DNA from: a bacterium
Lineage (GTDB): Bacteria > Bacillota_A > Clostridia > Lachnospirales > Lachnospiraceae
DNA length: 21,569 nt
Direction: 5' to 3'
NCBI GenBank assembly: GCA_004562915.1
Contig: SFQZ01000081.1
Span: forward strand, 1-21,569
Below the pieces are notes generated by a model that was not told the origin of the DNA, made no database searches, and saw nothing but the letters and a program-made list of their open reading frames with translations. Both the position numbers and the translations under genes were made by a program. Each line of letters starts with the position of its first letter. Positions within the stretch are counted from its first letter, which is position 1. This document shows positions 7,701 to 15,336 of this stretch, piece after piece.

Positions 7701-8381
7701 TTACTTCTCCGCATCCTCCTGAATATCTTCTCCGCTCATCGGAGAGATCACTATATTTTCCGCAGCAATTCCGGTCTTTCGTTTTACAATATCTTCAATC
7801 TGCGCCCTGCTTGCATCATCCACGCTGGTGCTGGGTACTACTACATCCACAGTCTCCCCCGTCAGATTAACTACCACATCCGGAAATCCTTTTGCTTCCA
7901 GAAGAAGTTCTGCTGCTGCTTCTTTTTCCACCATCTCAGTCATGGATACCATGCTGGCAATTGCGCTCTGTCTTTCTTCCTCAGAAAGCTGTGAATTGTT
8001 GATGATCTCCAGCAGTGTCTCTTTATTCTGAGACCGTATCTGTTCTCTGTTGATCTTTGCCTGCGCCATATATGTAGAGGCACCGGTAAGAACGGCTTCT
8101 CCCGGAGTATCCAGTGAAGTATCGGTCGTTTCCGTACTATCATTATCTTCGGAGGAAGCCACCGTCTCATCTGTAATATCCATATCAAGACTTTCTATAT
8201 CCTGCAGTACACTGTCCATATCTACAGTGGAATCTGTTTCCTGTGTCTTCTCAGATCCGGTTTTTGAGGAAGTATCTGTTGTCTTCAGTTTGGAGTCCGA
8301 ATAGCTGATATACCCAGCTGCCGCAATCATAACTGCCAGTGCTGTAATGATAATCTGATTCTTTTTGAATATTTTTTTCAC
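7701..8381 (-). CDS. spoIIIAH: Stage III sporulation protein AH
   Basis: Mother-cell membrane protein whose extracellular domain binds forespore SpoIIQ and forms a ring of the SpoIIIA-SpoIIQ channel between the two cells. After a short basic N-terminus there is one membrane segment (IIITALAVMIAAAGYISY), then a long Ser/Thr/Asp-rich linker, then the C-terminal ring-building domain (about residues 110-226) with INREQIRSQNKETLLEIINN. Start choice: the frame opens at a GTG at 8396 that forms GTGA with spoIIIAG, but the GTG at 8381 has AGGAG seven bases upstream and gives the usual MKKIFKKNQ start, so 226 residues. It is the last gene of the spoIIIA cluster. Confidence 0.92.
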   Translation of the reverse strand: MKKIFKKNQIIITALAVMIAAAGYISYSDSKLKTTDTSSKTGSEKTQETDSTVDMDSVLQDIESLDMDITDETVASSEDNDSTETTDTSLDTPGEAVLTGASTYMAQAKINREQIRSQNKETLLEIINNSQLSEEERQSAIASMVSMTEMVEKEAAAELLLEAKGFPDVVVNLTGETVDVVVPSTSVDDASRAQIEDIVKRKTGIAAENIVISPMSGEDIQEDAEK

Positions 8382-8392
8382 CAATTCTCTCC

Positions 8393-8968
8393 TCACTTCA
8401 TTTTCAATACTTTAATTTTATGGGCATCCACATGAAATAAAGCCATCACTGCCTCCTGTATCTGCTGTACGATCACAGGATCGCCGCCACCCTTGGCCAC
8501 CACAAGCACTCCCCGAATCTCCGGATAGGTCTCTGATGAAATATAGGGTGTCTGACTTCCATCTTCGGTCTCCGCATAAACTGTAGTCTCCTGAGTACTG
8601 GAAGATTGGGTATTGCTCTCAGATCCTTCACTGTCTTTCTGACTTGATGTCTGTTCATCCTGAGGATTGTCTTTTTCCACAATCTTTTTTCCTGTAGACT
8701 CCATCGTAACGGTAACATTCACCTCCCCCACTCCTTCTACCTGAGAAAGAGCTTCCGTAAGCTGCTGCTCATATTCCCGGCGAATATCTGTCACCTGCTG
8801 TTCTACACCGGCTGTATCCTGACGGTCCGCCTTTTCATCGGAACTTTCACCGGAATCTGTCTTTTTCACCGGAGTGGCTATCACCAAGAGCAACAGCCCT
8901 GCCAGTCCGCAGACAATCCACTGTTCCCGTTTCATCTTCCTGCATATGGCAATGATTCTGTCTTTCAT
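8393..8968 (-). CDS. spoIIIAG: Stage III sporulation protein AG
   Basis: Component of the SpoIIIA-SpoIIQ complex that forms a large oligomeric ring in the intermembrane space. The 191-residue protein has one N-terminal membrane segment (WIVCGLAGLLLLVIATPV, about 19-36). A charged linker follows, then a ring-building domain split by a low-complexity Ser/Gln/Thr insert (about 105-130), and it ends with YPEIRGVLVVAKGGGDP and VMALFHVDAHKIKVLKMK, which matches the family. Start codon and AGGGG site overlap the end of spoIIIAF (3-base gap). Confidence 0.93.
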   Translation of the reverse strand: MKDRIIAICRKMKREQWIVCGLAGLLLLVIATPVKKTDSGESSDEKADRQDTAGVEQQVTDIRREYEQQLTEALSQVEGVGEVNVTVTMESTGKKIVEKDNPQDEQTSSQKDSEGSESNTQSSSTQETTVYAETEDGSQTPYISSETYPEIRGVLVVAKGGGDPVIVQQIQEAVMALFHVDAHKIKVLKMK

Positions 8969-8971
8969 ACG

Positions 8972-9508
8972 TTACCCCTGTATACTTATATTTATATTCC
9001 CCTCAGGGATTTTATAGACTTCCTCAAGCTTATTTTTTAAAAACTTCTCCTGATCAGACATCCTGTTTTCATCTGAACCGTCCGGAGTCTCCTTCTCTTT
9101 CACACTCATGCTGATATCCTGAAGTTCCAGAACATCACCATCAAAGAAAGTGATCTTGCACGTTTTTATTTCATAACCATATTCCTGCATCAGCTGCTCT
9201 ATCTGTTCTTTCATCTTGCGCTCACAGGCATTTTTTACATAATCCGTTCCTGTAATCTCCTGCTGCCCGGTCTCTCTCATCATTTCTTCAAAAGACTCTT
9301 CGATAGAACCGGACAATACCTTCTGATTAATGACTTCTTCCAAATCTCCCAGCTGAAGCAGCGGCTTTATAAGCACAAGAATCAAAAGCATCCCCATAAA
9401 AAAACGGATATATTTCTTTTCCTCTCCTTTTGGAAGGAAATTCATGATTGCGGATAAAAACACAAAGAAAAATGCCAGATTCTGAATCCACAGACTGATC
9501 CACTCCAT
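8972..9508 (-). CDS. spoIIIAF: Stage III sporulation protein AF
   Basis: Membrane component of the SpoIIIA complex in the mother-cell membrane. The 178-residue protein has two N-terminal membrane segments (NLAFFFVFLSAIMNFL and FFMGMLLILVLIKPLLQ) and a soluble C-terminal domain with YGYEIKTCKITFFDGDVLEL and a final KIPEGNINISIQG, a ring-building-like fold known from this family. GGAGG precedes the ATG, 9 bases after the spoIIIAE stop. Confidence 0.92.
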   Translation of the reverse strand: MEWISLWIQNLAFFFVFLSAIMNFLPKGEEKKYIRFFMGMLLILVLIKPLLQLGDLEEVINQKVLSGSIEESFEEMMRETGQQEITGTDYVKNACERKMKEQIEQLMQEYGYEIKTCKITFFDGDVLELQDISMSVKEKETPDGSDENRMSDQEKFLKNKLEEVYKIPEGNINISIQG

Positions 9509-9517
9509 CTTTGCCTC

Positions 9518-10744
9518 CTATCCCAGCGAACCGGCCAATATGGCAATCGTCAACAAAAATAAAAGTTCTACTGCCAAAAGCAGCTTTAAAAGCATCCCTA
9601 TACTCTCTCCCATTGCATGGAGACATCCTACCATTCGTTTATCTGCCACCGGCTGCACGCATGCAGCAGCAAACTGATAAAATAGAGCGGAAATCCCCAG
9701 TTTTATGATCGGTGGTACAGCAGCCAATAATAAAATGACCACTGCTGCCGCTCCGAGACAGTTTTTGATCAGTATGGCAGAGCCCAGTACCATCTCCGTA
9801 ATACCTCTGAAAATATTTCCAATCCCCGGTATAGCTCCCGCAGTTTTTCCGATTACCGTCTGACGGAGAGCATCCACAGCCGGTGATACTAATCTTTGTA
9901 TCAACTGGATCCCCACTACAACACCTATGATCGTCTTCATAGCCCACAGGATACCGTCTTCCAGAAGTTCCGTCATTTTAGAAAGGAACTGTTCTCCTGT
10001 CAGTTCATTGATCAGCGCCACCAAAAGGTAAACACGGATTCCGGGAAGAAGGAATTTAAGGAGCACATTTTCCGCAAGATAAATGAGGATGATGATCGCC
10101 TGATAAAAAATCCCGGCGGTCGATACGCCTACGGATGCGGAAAGAACCAGATAATAAGAAGGGAGAAGTGCCCTCATAAACTCTGTGATCCCTAAAAGCG
10201 TCCGGCTGATCTGATCACTGAACTCTGCAAAACTCTTCAACAGGATTACAAACAGAAACAGATAAATAACATAGAACGACGTTTCGCCCACCTGCTGATT
10301 ATCAAATACTGCAGCTATATTGGTAAGAACTGCCGAAAGCAACACAAGAAGTAAAATATGTGTCCATGCTTTTTTACGGATTCCCAATGCTTCCCGAACA
10401 GCCTCTGCTGCTGCATCCGACCAGGTATCCCACTCAAATACCTGTCCGCCTTTTATCAGTTTCTTTACCATATCCGCAAGAGAAATCTGCCCCCCGGTAA
10501 TCTCTTCCACCGTCTGATCCACATCTTCCAGATCCAGATCCTCCAATATATCCTGTTCAATCTGTTCTTCTTCACTGTCGGAATCGGTTGTTTTCGAATC
10601 CAGCAACTGTGAATCGTCATTTTGTGAGGCGAAACACACTTCCTTCTGACTACAGATCAGAAAAATAAATCCTGCCAGGATGCCTATTCTTCTTACATGG
10701 ATATTCTTTTTACACATTTTCTTTCTATTAAGCAAGAAATTCAT
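9518..10744 (-). CDS. spoIIIAE: Stage III sporulation protein AE
   Basis: Polytopic membrane component of the SpoIIIA channel. The protein has 408 residues. It begins with a signal-peptide-like segment (basic stretch, then IGILAGFIFLICS, with a possible cleavage after the A of CFAS near residue 39) and an acidic stretch of about 60 residues. A hydrophobic body with at least six membrane segments starts near residue 130, including the conserved IPGIGNIFRGITEMVLGSAI. The ATG at 10744 lies 17 bases inside the end of spoIIIAD, with GGAG upstream. Order and topology agree with the family. Confidence 0.94.
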   Translation of the reverse strand: MNFLLNRKKMCKKNIHVRRIGILAGFIFLICSQKEVCFASQNDDSQLLDSKTTDSDSEEEQIEQDILEDLDLEDVDQTVEEITGGQISLADMVKKLIKGGQVFEWDTWSDAAAEAVREALGIRKKAWTHILLLVLLSAVLTNIAAVFDNQQVGETSFYVIYLFLFVILLKSFAEFSDQISRTLLGITEFMRALLPSYYLVLSASVGVSTAGIFYQAIIILIYLAENVLLKFLLPGIRVYLLVALINELTGEQFLSKMTELLEDGILWAMKTIIGVVVGIQLIQRLVSPAVDALRQTVIGKTAGAIPGIGNIFRGITEMVLGSAILIKNCLGAAAVVILLLAAVPPIIKLGISALFYQFAAACVQPVADKRMVGCLHAMGESIGMLLKLLLAVELLFLLTIAILAGSLG

Positions 10745-11114
10745 GTATCGTCTCCAAAAGTGCCGTAAGGACAGGCATACTTACTGCCAGCACAGCCAAT
10801 CTTCCAAAGATCTCAATTTGCCCCGCAACAGCGGAATATCCGGCATCCTTACAGATTCCTGCACAAAACTGACCGATGTATGTAATCCCTATCATTTTCA
10901 GCAATATTGTCATATACGCTGCATCCACGGGAACATACTGCTGTATTTTTCTTAAAGAAGATAGAAGATACGACAATTTTCCTGCTGAGTAGAATAAAAT
11001 TGCAACACCGGCTGCCATCGTAATATACAAAGAATACTCCGGCCGTACCTGTTTTAGCAGAATTGCCAGAAAAACTCCTGCAATTCCCACCACTGATATA
11101 CGGATAATCTCCAT
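10728..11114 (-). CDS. spoIIIAD: Stage III sporulation protein AD
   Basis: Small polytopic membrane protein of the SpoIIIA complex, 128 residues, the usual length. Four hydrophobic segments are visible (for example ISVVGIAGVFLAILL and AYMTILLKMIGITYIGQF), followed by the family stretch GICKDAGYSAVAGQIEIFGR. AAGGAG precedes the ATG, 9 bases after spoIIIAC. Its 3' end overlaps the start of spoIIIAE. Confidence 0.94.
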   Translation of the reverse strand: MEIIRISVVGIAGVFLAILLKQVRPEYSLYITMAAGVAILFYSAGKLSYLLSSLRKIQQYVPVDAAYMTILLKMIGITYIGQFCAGICKDAGYSAVAGQIEIFGRLAVLAVSMPVLTALLETIHEFLA

Positions 11115-11123
11115 ATGGACTCC

Positions 11124-11318
11124 TTATAATGAAAATAATTTTTTTATAGTTTCAAACAGTTCATAAATATAAGGCAATACCCAGAATAATACCAGCACAA
11201 GGCCTGCCAGACTGGTCAAAAATGCCTGTTCATCCCTTCCGCTGTGTTTCAAAACCTGGCTCAGTACCGATACCAGAATCCCCACTGCACCGATTTTGAA
11301 TATAAGTCCAACCTCCAA
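11124..11318 (-). CDS. spoIIIAC: Stage III sporulation protein AC (TTG start)
   Basis: Small two-segment membrane protein of the SpoIIIA complex, resembling SpoIIIAD. The open frame reaches back to an ATG at 11372, but that ATG lies inside spoIIIAB and has no ribosome site. A TTG at 11318 is preceded by GGAGGGGAGG and gives 64 residues starting MEVGLIFKIGAVGILV, which matches the usual family length (about 65) and start. Conserved features are QVLKHSGRDEQAFL and a second hydrophobic segment. It begins 22 bases after the spoIIIAB stop. An annotation starting at 11372 would add 18 false residues. Confidence 0.9.
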   Translation of the reverse strand: MEVGLIFKIGAVGILVSVLSQVLKHSGRDEQAFLTSLAGLVLVLFWVLPYIYELFETIKKLFSL

Positions 11319-11340
11319 AACCGCCTCCCCTCCTTTATAT

Positions 11341-11847
11341 TCACGGAAGAAAAATTCCAGCCATGATTCCAAGACTGCGACACAATTTCATTTTCTCCGG
11401 CAGCTGCATTCTAAGTCTTCTGATTTTTTCTTCCTGCTCTTTCCTGTATTGCTCTAAAATGTGAATCTGCATTTCCTTATCCAAATATCCCAGATTACAT
11501 ACAGCCTGGTAAAACTCATCCAGATCTTCTTTTTTTAAAAAAGAGGTATTTAGCTTTTCTTTTATCAGTTCATTCAGAATACGTGAAAAATTCTCACCGG
11601 AATACATTCTCATTCTCTCCGCCAGAACATACAAAAACTCATCAAAAGGAGTTTCTGTCTTTTCACTGATTCTTTCCATGGCCTCCGGAAGTGTACTTAC
11701 CGCAAAAGAAATTTCTCCTATCAAAAATCCTGTGATGTGGATCAGTTCCTCCAGCTGCATAACTCTGCCCTGATACTGACGACTCTTAAAGAATCCGAGA
11801 CCGGAACAGGAAAATAATAAAAGAACAGCGCCAACCAGCTTGATCAT
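11341..11847 (-). CDS. spoIIIAB: Stage III sporulation protein AB
   Basis: Membrane-anchored component of the SpoIIIA complex; its helical domain resembles type II secretion/GspF-type proteins and may act with the ATPase SpoIIIAA. The 168-residue product has an N-terminal membrane segment (KLVGAVLLLFSCSGLGFF), a helical middle with ELIHITGFLIGEISFAVSTL, and the family ending KMKLCRSLGIMAGIFLP. The start forms an ATGA overlap with spoIIIAA. Confidence 0.93.
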   Translation of the reverse strand: MIKLVGAVLLLFSCSGLGFFKSRQYQGRVMQLEELIHITGFLIGEISFAVSTLPEAMERISEKTETPFDEFLYVLAERMRMYSGENFSRILNELIKEKLNTSFLKKEDLDEFYQAVCNLGYLDKEMQIHILEQYRKEQEEKIRRLRMQLPEKMKLCRSLGIMAGIFLP

Positions 11848-12815
11848 TCTGCATATCCTCGCTCTCTCTGATACAGACAGGTTCCTCTTCCGTCATAAAT
11901 CTGTGAGATTTTTCCGGCAATCTGCTGTTTTTTGTTTTGCAGAACAATGTAACGCTGGAAAACGTGTTCTTTTATCAAACGTTCCAAAAGAGGTTTTTTC
12001 TGTATTTCCTCTATGGAACTACCATGTACGGTTGCAAGCAGTTTGCATCCACTGTTAAGTGTCATTTCTATGGCATCAATATCTTCATAATTTCCAATCT
12101 CGTCTACAGCAATTACAGACGGTGACATGGACCGAAGCAGCATCATCATTCCTTCTGATTTTGGACAACAGTCCAGAAGATCTGTACGGATTCCCACATC
12201 ATTTTGAGGAATTCCCTGATAGCTTCCGCCAATCTCTGATCTCTCATCTACCACGCCTACTGTACACCCCGGAAATTGATCCGTTCCATCGGAAATCTGG
12301 CGGATCAGATCCCGCAAAAGTGTAGTCTTTCCACAACGGGGCGGAGAGATAATCAGTGTATGACAGACTTCTTTCTCCTGCAGTACATAAGGAAGTACTG
12401 CATCCGCACATCCTTTTACCTCATGCGAAAACCGAATATTGATACAGGAAATCTGGCGCACTCCCTTCACCTGATGTTCCTCTATAATTGTTTTTCCGGT
12501 CACCCCAACCCGATGCCCTCCCTGTATCGTAAGGAATCCCTGGCGCAGCTCCTCTTCATAGGCATATAGAGAATATTGACCCAGATATTCCATCGTTGTT
12601 CTGATTTCTTCCTGTTTTACCAGATAGGCCATCTCGCGATGACGGGTAAGGATTCCCTGGGATGACACAAAATATTCCTCTCCATCCTGCCACAAAATCA
12701 ATGGTTTTCCTGTCCGCAGCCGAATCTCCTGCAAAGCGTCTGCATCCCAGGCCGCCTGTTGTAGAATTTCCCGGATTGTTCCCGGGAACAGGCGGATCAC
12801 ATCCTCCCGTTCCAT
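11844..12815 (-). CDS. spoIIIAA: Stage III sporulation protein AA (ATPase)
   Basis: Cytosolic ATPase of the SpoIIIA complex in the mother cell, related to type II/IV secretion ATPases, thought to energise the channel to the forespore. Walker A is SPPRCGKTT (about 157-165), followed by VVDERSEIGGSYQGIPQNDV, and Walker B is SVIAVDEIG (D238 E239). Start choice: the frame opens at a GTG at 12824 with further ATGs at 12821 and 12815. GAGGTGAT is complementary to the 16S tail and best placed for the ATG at 12815, giving 323 residues. It is the first gene of the spoIIIA cluster, 42 bases after the phosphopantetheinyl transferase. A sigma-E promoter would be expected, but no convincing one is visible. 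Confidence 0.94.
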   Translation of the reverse strand: MEREDVIRLFPGTIREILQQAAWDADALQEIRLRTGKPLILWQDGEEYFVSSQGILTRHREMAYLVKQEEIRTTMEYLGQYSLYAYEEELRQGFLTIQGGHRVGVTGKTIIEEHQVKGVRQISCINIRFSHEVKGCADAVLPYVLQEKEVCHTLIISPPRCGKTTLLRDLIRQISDGTDQFPGCTVGVVDERSEIGGSYQGIPQNDVGIRTDLLDCCPKSEGMMMLLRSMSPSVIAVDEIGNYEDIDAIEMTLNSGCKLLATVHGSSIEEIQKKPLLERLIKEHVFQRYIVLQNKKQQIAGKISQIYDGRGTCLYQRERGYAE

Positions 12816-12857
12816 TTGCATCACCTCTTACCTCTAATATATGAGGACAACCGGTAT

Positions 12858-13427
12858 TTAGAACGAACAGGGACAAATTTCTATTTTCCCGTTCCAGGTC
12901 TCAGAAACACACAGCACAGCAGAATACTCCGGCCACTGCTGCAGTTCATAAAATCTGCAATTATCATAGGTAAGCATTCTCATATCCCGGCGGATTCCCT
13001 CCCCCGTATATTTGAGATAACTTTCTTTTTTTGTCCAGCACTGAAAAAAGACCTCCTCATGAAAACCGGATACCTCATATTGCTTCCATTCTTCCGGTGT
13101 CATGATCCGTTTTCCTGTCCGTCGGTGATCCCCTTTTTTTTGATATTGAATATCAATTCCCAAAGGTGTTTTTCCGACCGCACAGATCACATATGCACCG
13201 GAATGGCTGATATTAAAATGTAGTTCCCTGTGCCGGTTAAGATAGGGTTTGCCTCCCACTTCTGCTTTGACCGGTTCTTCTTCATCAGAAAGCACAATTC
13301 CATATTCCTGTTCCATCAATCGTTCCAAAAGTACGTGTCCGGTCACACTGGCATAGTTCGCTCCATTGTTCTGTTTTTCTTCTTCCGATAATCGCACCCA
13401 TCCGATCACAATTTTATTTTCTTCCAT
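12858..13427 (-). CDS. 4'-phosphopantetheinyl transferase (Sfp type)
   Basis: Transfers the phosphopantetheine arm from coenzyme A to the serine of carrier proteins. Motifs are FNISHSG (71-77), GIDIQ (90-94, Asp92 as a magnesium ligand) and CWTKKESYLKYTGEG (about 130-144, Glu135). At 189 residues it is a compact Sfp/AcpT-like enzyme. Start choice: an upstream ATG at 13472 has no ribosome site; the ATG at 13427 has AAGGA about ten bases upstream and overlaps the helicase end by 14 bases. An acpP gene lies four genes upstream in the same run, an obvious candidate substrate, though a secondary-metabolite carrier is equally possible. Confidence 0.92.
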   Translation of the reverse strand: MEENKIVIGWVRLSEEEKQNNGANYASVTGHVLLERLMEQEYGIVLSDEEEPVKAEVGGKPYLNRHRELHFNISHSGAYVICAVGKTPLGIDIQYQKKGDHRRTGKRIMTPEEWKQYEVSGFHEEVFFQCWTKKESYLKYTGEGIRRDMRMLTYDNCRFYELQQWPEYSAVLCVSETWNGKIEICPCSF

Positions 13428-15282
13428 TTTCAGGGTTTCCTTTCCTTCTTTCCGGTGCTTCCTCAATTTCATCCAGAAAACGGGATGGTTCCATTTTTTT
13501 TCCGAAACGTTCTTTCACAGAATACAGATGAAGCTCTTTTCTGGCTCTCGTCATGCCCACATAGAACATTCTTCTTTCTTCCTCCATCTCCGCATCCGGA
13601 ACTGCTTTATGATAAGGAATGCTTCCTTCATTTACGTCCAGAATGTAGACCCGGTCAAATTCCAGCCCCTTTACACTGTGAAGAGTGGAAATGGTTACAG
13701 CCTCCCGTTCCTGCCGGATCTGATCTGCCTGCTCTTTCAGTTTTTCCTTATACTCTTCCATATAGTCAAACCATTCCTGATAAGTTTTATAGCCTTTGGA
13801 ACTTTCCTGAATCTCACGGAGGATATCATATAGCTCTTCCACTTTTATGCGCCGATATTGGGCATATTCTTTCAGATACTCGTCATATCCGATTCCAAAA
13901 CGGATATAATTGATAGCGGCATACGGCGTCATATTCTTCATCATTTTCAGATCATGCTCAAACTTTTCGATCCGGTCACACATCCATTCTTTTCCCTCAT
14001 AATACTGATAAAGAATCTCAAACGGCATTTCCTTTTCATAAAATGCCTCCCGGGACAGATAGCGGTTTGGTCTGTTCATAATCGCAAGAAAATCTTTTCT
14101 CTGTCTTCCTCCCATGGCCAGCCGCATATAGGAGACCATATTTTTAGCCAGCCAGTGTTCATACAGATTCGGCAGCACATCGCGCATAGTAAATGGAAAA
14201 TTATACTCCATCATCCGTTCCACCGTCATCCTGCTCCCCACATTGGTTCGAAATAAAACGGCGATCTCCCGATAAGGACATCCCTCCCTGACGTCTTTCT
14301 GAATCTGTCCGGCAAGCCAGGTTGTCTCATCGCTCTCATTTTCAAAGGAACGGATCTCAATCTTCTTACCCGGCGGATTTTCTGTCCGAAGCTGTTTTTC
14401 AAAACGGGTATCATTCCAGCGGATCAGATTCTGAGATTTTTCCACGATTTCTCCACTACAGCGATAATTCTGTTTCAATACGATCTGTTTCATCCCCGGA
14501 TAATCTTTTGGTACATGGAGCATAATCTCGGGTTTCGCTCCCCGGAAACGATAAATCGACTGATCATCATCTCCTACCAGAAACAAATTATTTTCCGGCA
14601 GTGCCAGAAGCTTCATGATATCATACTGCAGCTGATTCACATCCTGAAACTCATCAATCAAAATATACCGGAACTTTTTCTGCCATGCTGCCAGAATATC
14701 CGGATGTTTCTGGAACAGCCTGTAACAATATACCATCAGATCATCAAAGTCCAGAAGTCTCTGACTATGAAGTTTTTGTTCATATGATTCATAGATTCTT
14801 CTGAACTCTTCATCCGGACAGCTGGCAGAATAATAATGCGTCAGCGGAATACGCTCATTTTTCACAGTACTGATCTCCCGATTCAAAGATTCCAGCAGAT
14901 CATTTTCATCGTCCACATCCATAGATGTATTCTGGATCACTTCTCTCAGAATCTTGTATCTGTCATCTTCACTGGCGATATTGGCCGAAGTAATTCCGTA
15001 AGCCTGACGGAGGATTCCATAAAACACTCCGTGAAATGTACCAAAAGTTACCTGTGTAGAGCTTTCCCCTGTAAGGCACAAAAAGCGCTCCCTCATCTGT
15101 CTGGCAGCCGCTTTTGTAAAAGTAACCACCAAAATGGACGAGGGAGCCACCTGGTATTCCGTGATCAGTTTTTGTGTGCGATAGGTAATTACCGCCGTCT
15201 TCCCGGAACCCGGCCCGGCAAGAACCAGCAGTGCCCCATCTTTATGAGACACTGCCTGTTGTTGTTCTTTATTAAAATTCAT
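13414..15282 (-). CDS. UvrD/PcrA-type ATP-dependent DNA helicase (short form)
   Basis: Superfamily 1A 3'-5' helicase. Motifs in order: Q motif in FNKEQQQAV (3-11), Walker A AGPGSGKTA (22-30), TFTKAAARQMRER, motif II IDEFQDVN (209-216), motif III VGDDDQSIYRFRGA (236-249), motif V TISTLHSVKGLEFD and motif VI GMTRARKELHLY. At 622 residues it is about 100 shorter than PcrA and stops soon after motif VI, so it lacks the usual C-terminal extension that contacts RNA polymerase. A second, housekeeping PcrA elsewhere would not be surprising. The ribosome site is weak. It follows gltX by 54 bases and overlaps the phosphopantetheinyl transferase. Confidence 0.92.
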   Translation of the reverse strand: MNFNKEQQQAVSHKDGALLVLAGPGSGKTAVITYRTQKLITEYQVAPSSILVVTFTKAAARQMRERFLCLTGESSTQVTFGTFHGVFYGILRQAYGITSANIASEDDRYKILREVIQNTSMDVDDENDLLESLNREISTVKNERIPLTHYYSASCPDEEFRRIYESYEQKLHSQRLLDFDDLMVYCYRLFQKHPDILAAWQKKFRYILIDEFQDVNQLQYDIMKLLALPENNLFLVGDDDQSIYRFRGAKPEIMLHVPKDYPGMKQIVLKQNYRCSGEIVEKSQNLIRWNDTRFEKQLRTENPPGKKIEIRSFENESDETTWLAGQIQKDVREGCPYREIAVLFRTNVGSRMTVERMMEYNFPFTMRDVLPNLYEHWLAKNMVSYMRLAMGGRQRKDFLAIMNRPNRYLSREAFYEKEMPFEILYQYYEGKEWMCDRIEKFEHDLKMMKNMTPYAAINYIRFGIGYDEYLKEYAQYRRIKVEELYDILREIQESSKGYKTYQEWFDYMEEYKEKLKEQADQIRQEREAVTISTLHSVKGLEFDRVYILDVNEGSIPYHKAVPDAEMEEERRMFYVGMTRARKELHLYSVKERFGKKMEPSRFLDEIEEAPERRKGNPENGRK

Positions 15283-15336
15283 CTATTTCTCAATCCTCAG
15301 CCCAAGGCTGACTTTTCCCGTTTACATAACTTTGTA

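Noticed and set aside
8473..8718. Alternative-frame open frames inside spoIIIAG and spoIIIAH (also 7940-8188)
   Set aside because: Same-strand shadows of the real frames with no homology and no ribosome site.
12836..12864. CATATATT (12836-12843, minus) as a sigma-E promoter for spoIIIAA
   Set aside because: The -10 resembles the consensus, but the -35 region is poor and the implied start would fall almost at the ribosome site. Sigma-E control of spoIIIA is expected from known biology but is not shown here.
15297..15311. Hairpin TCAGCC-CAA-GGCTGA between gltX and the helicase
   Set aside because: Only six pairs, no T tract after it on the minus strand, so not accepted as a terminator. It may only shape the helicase leader.
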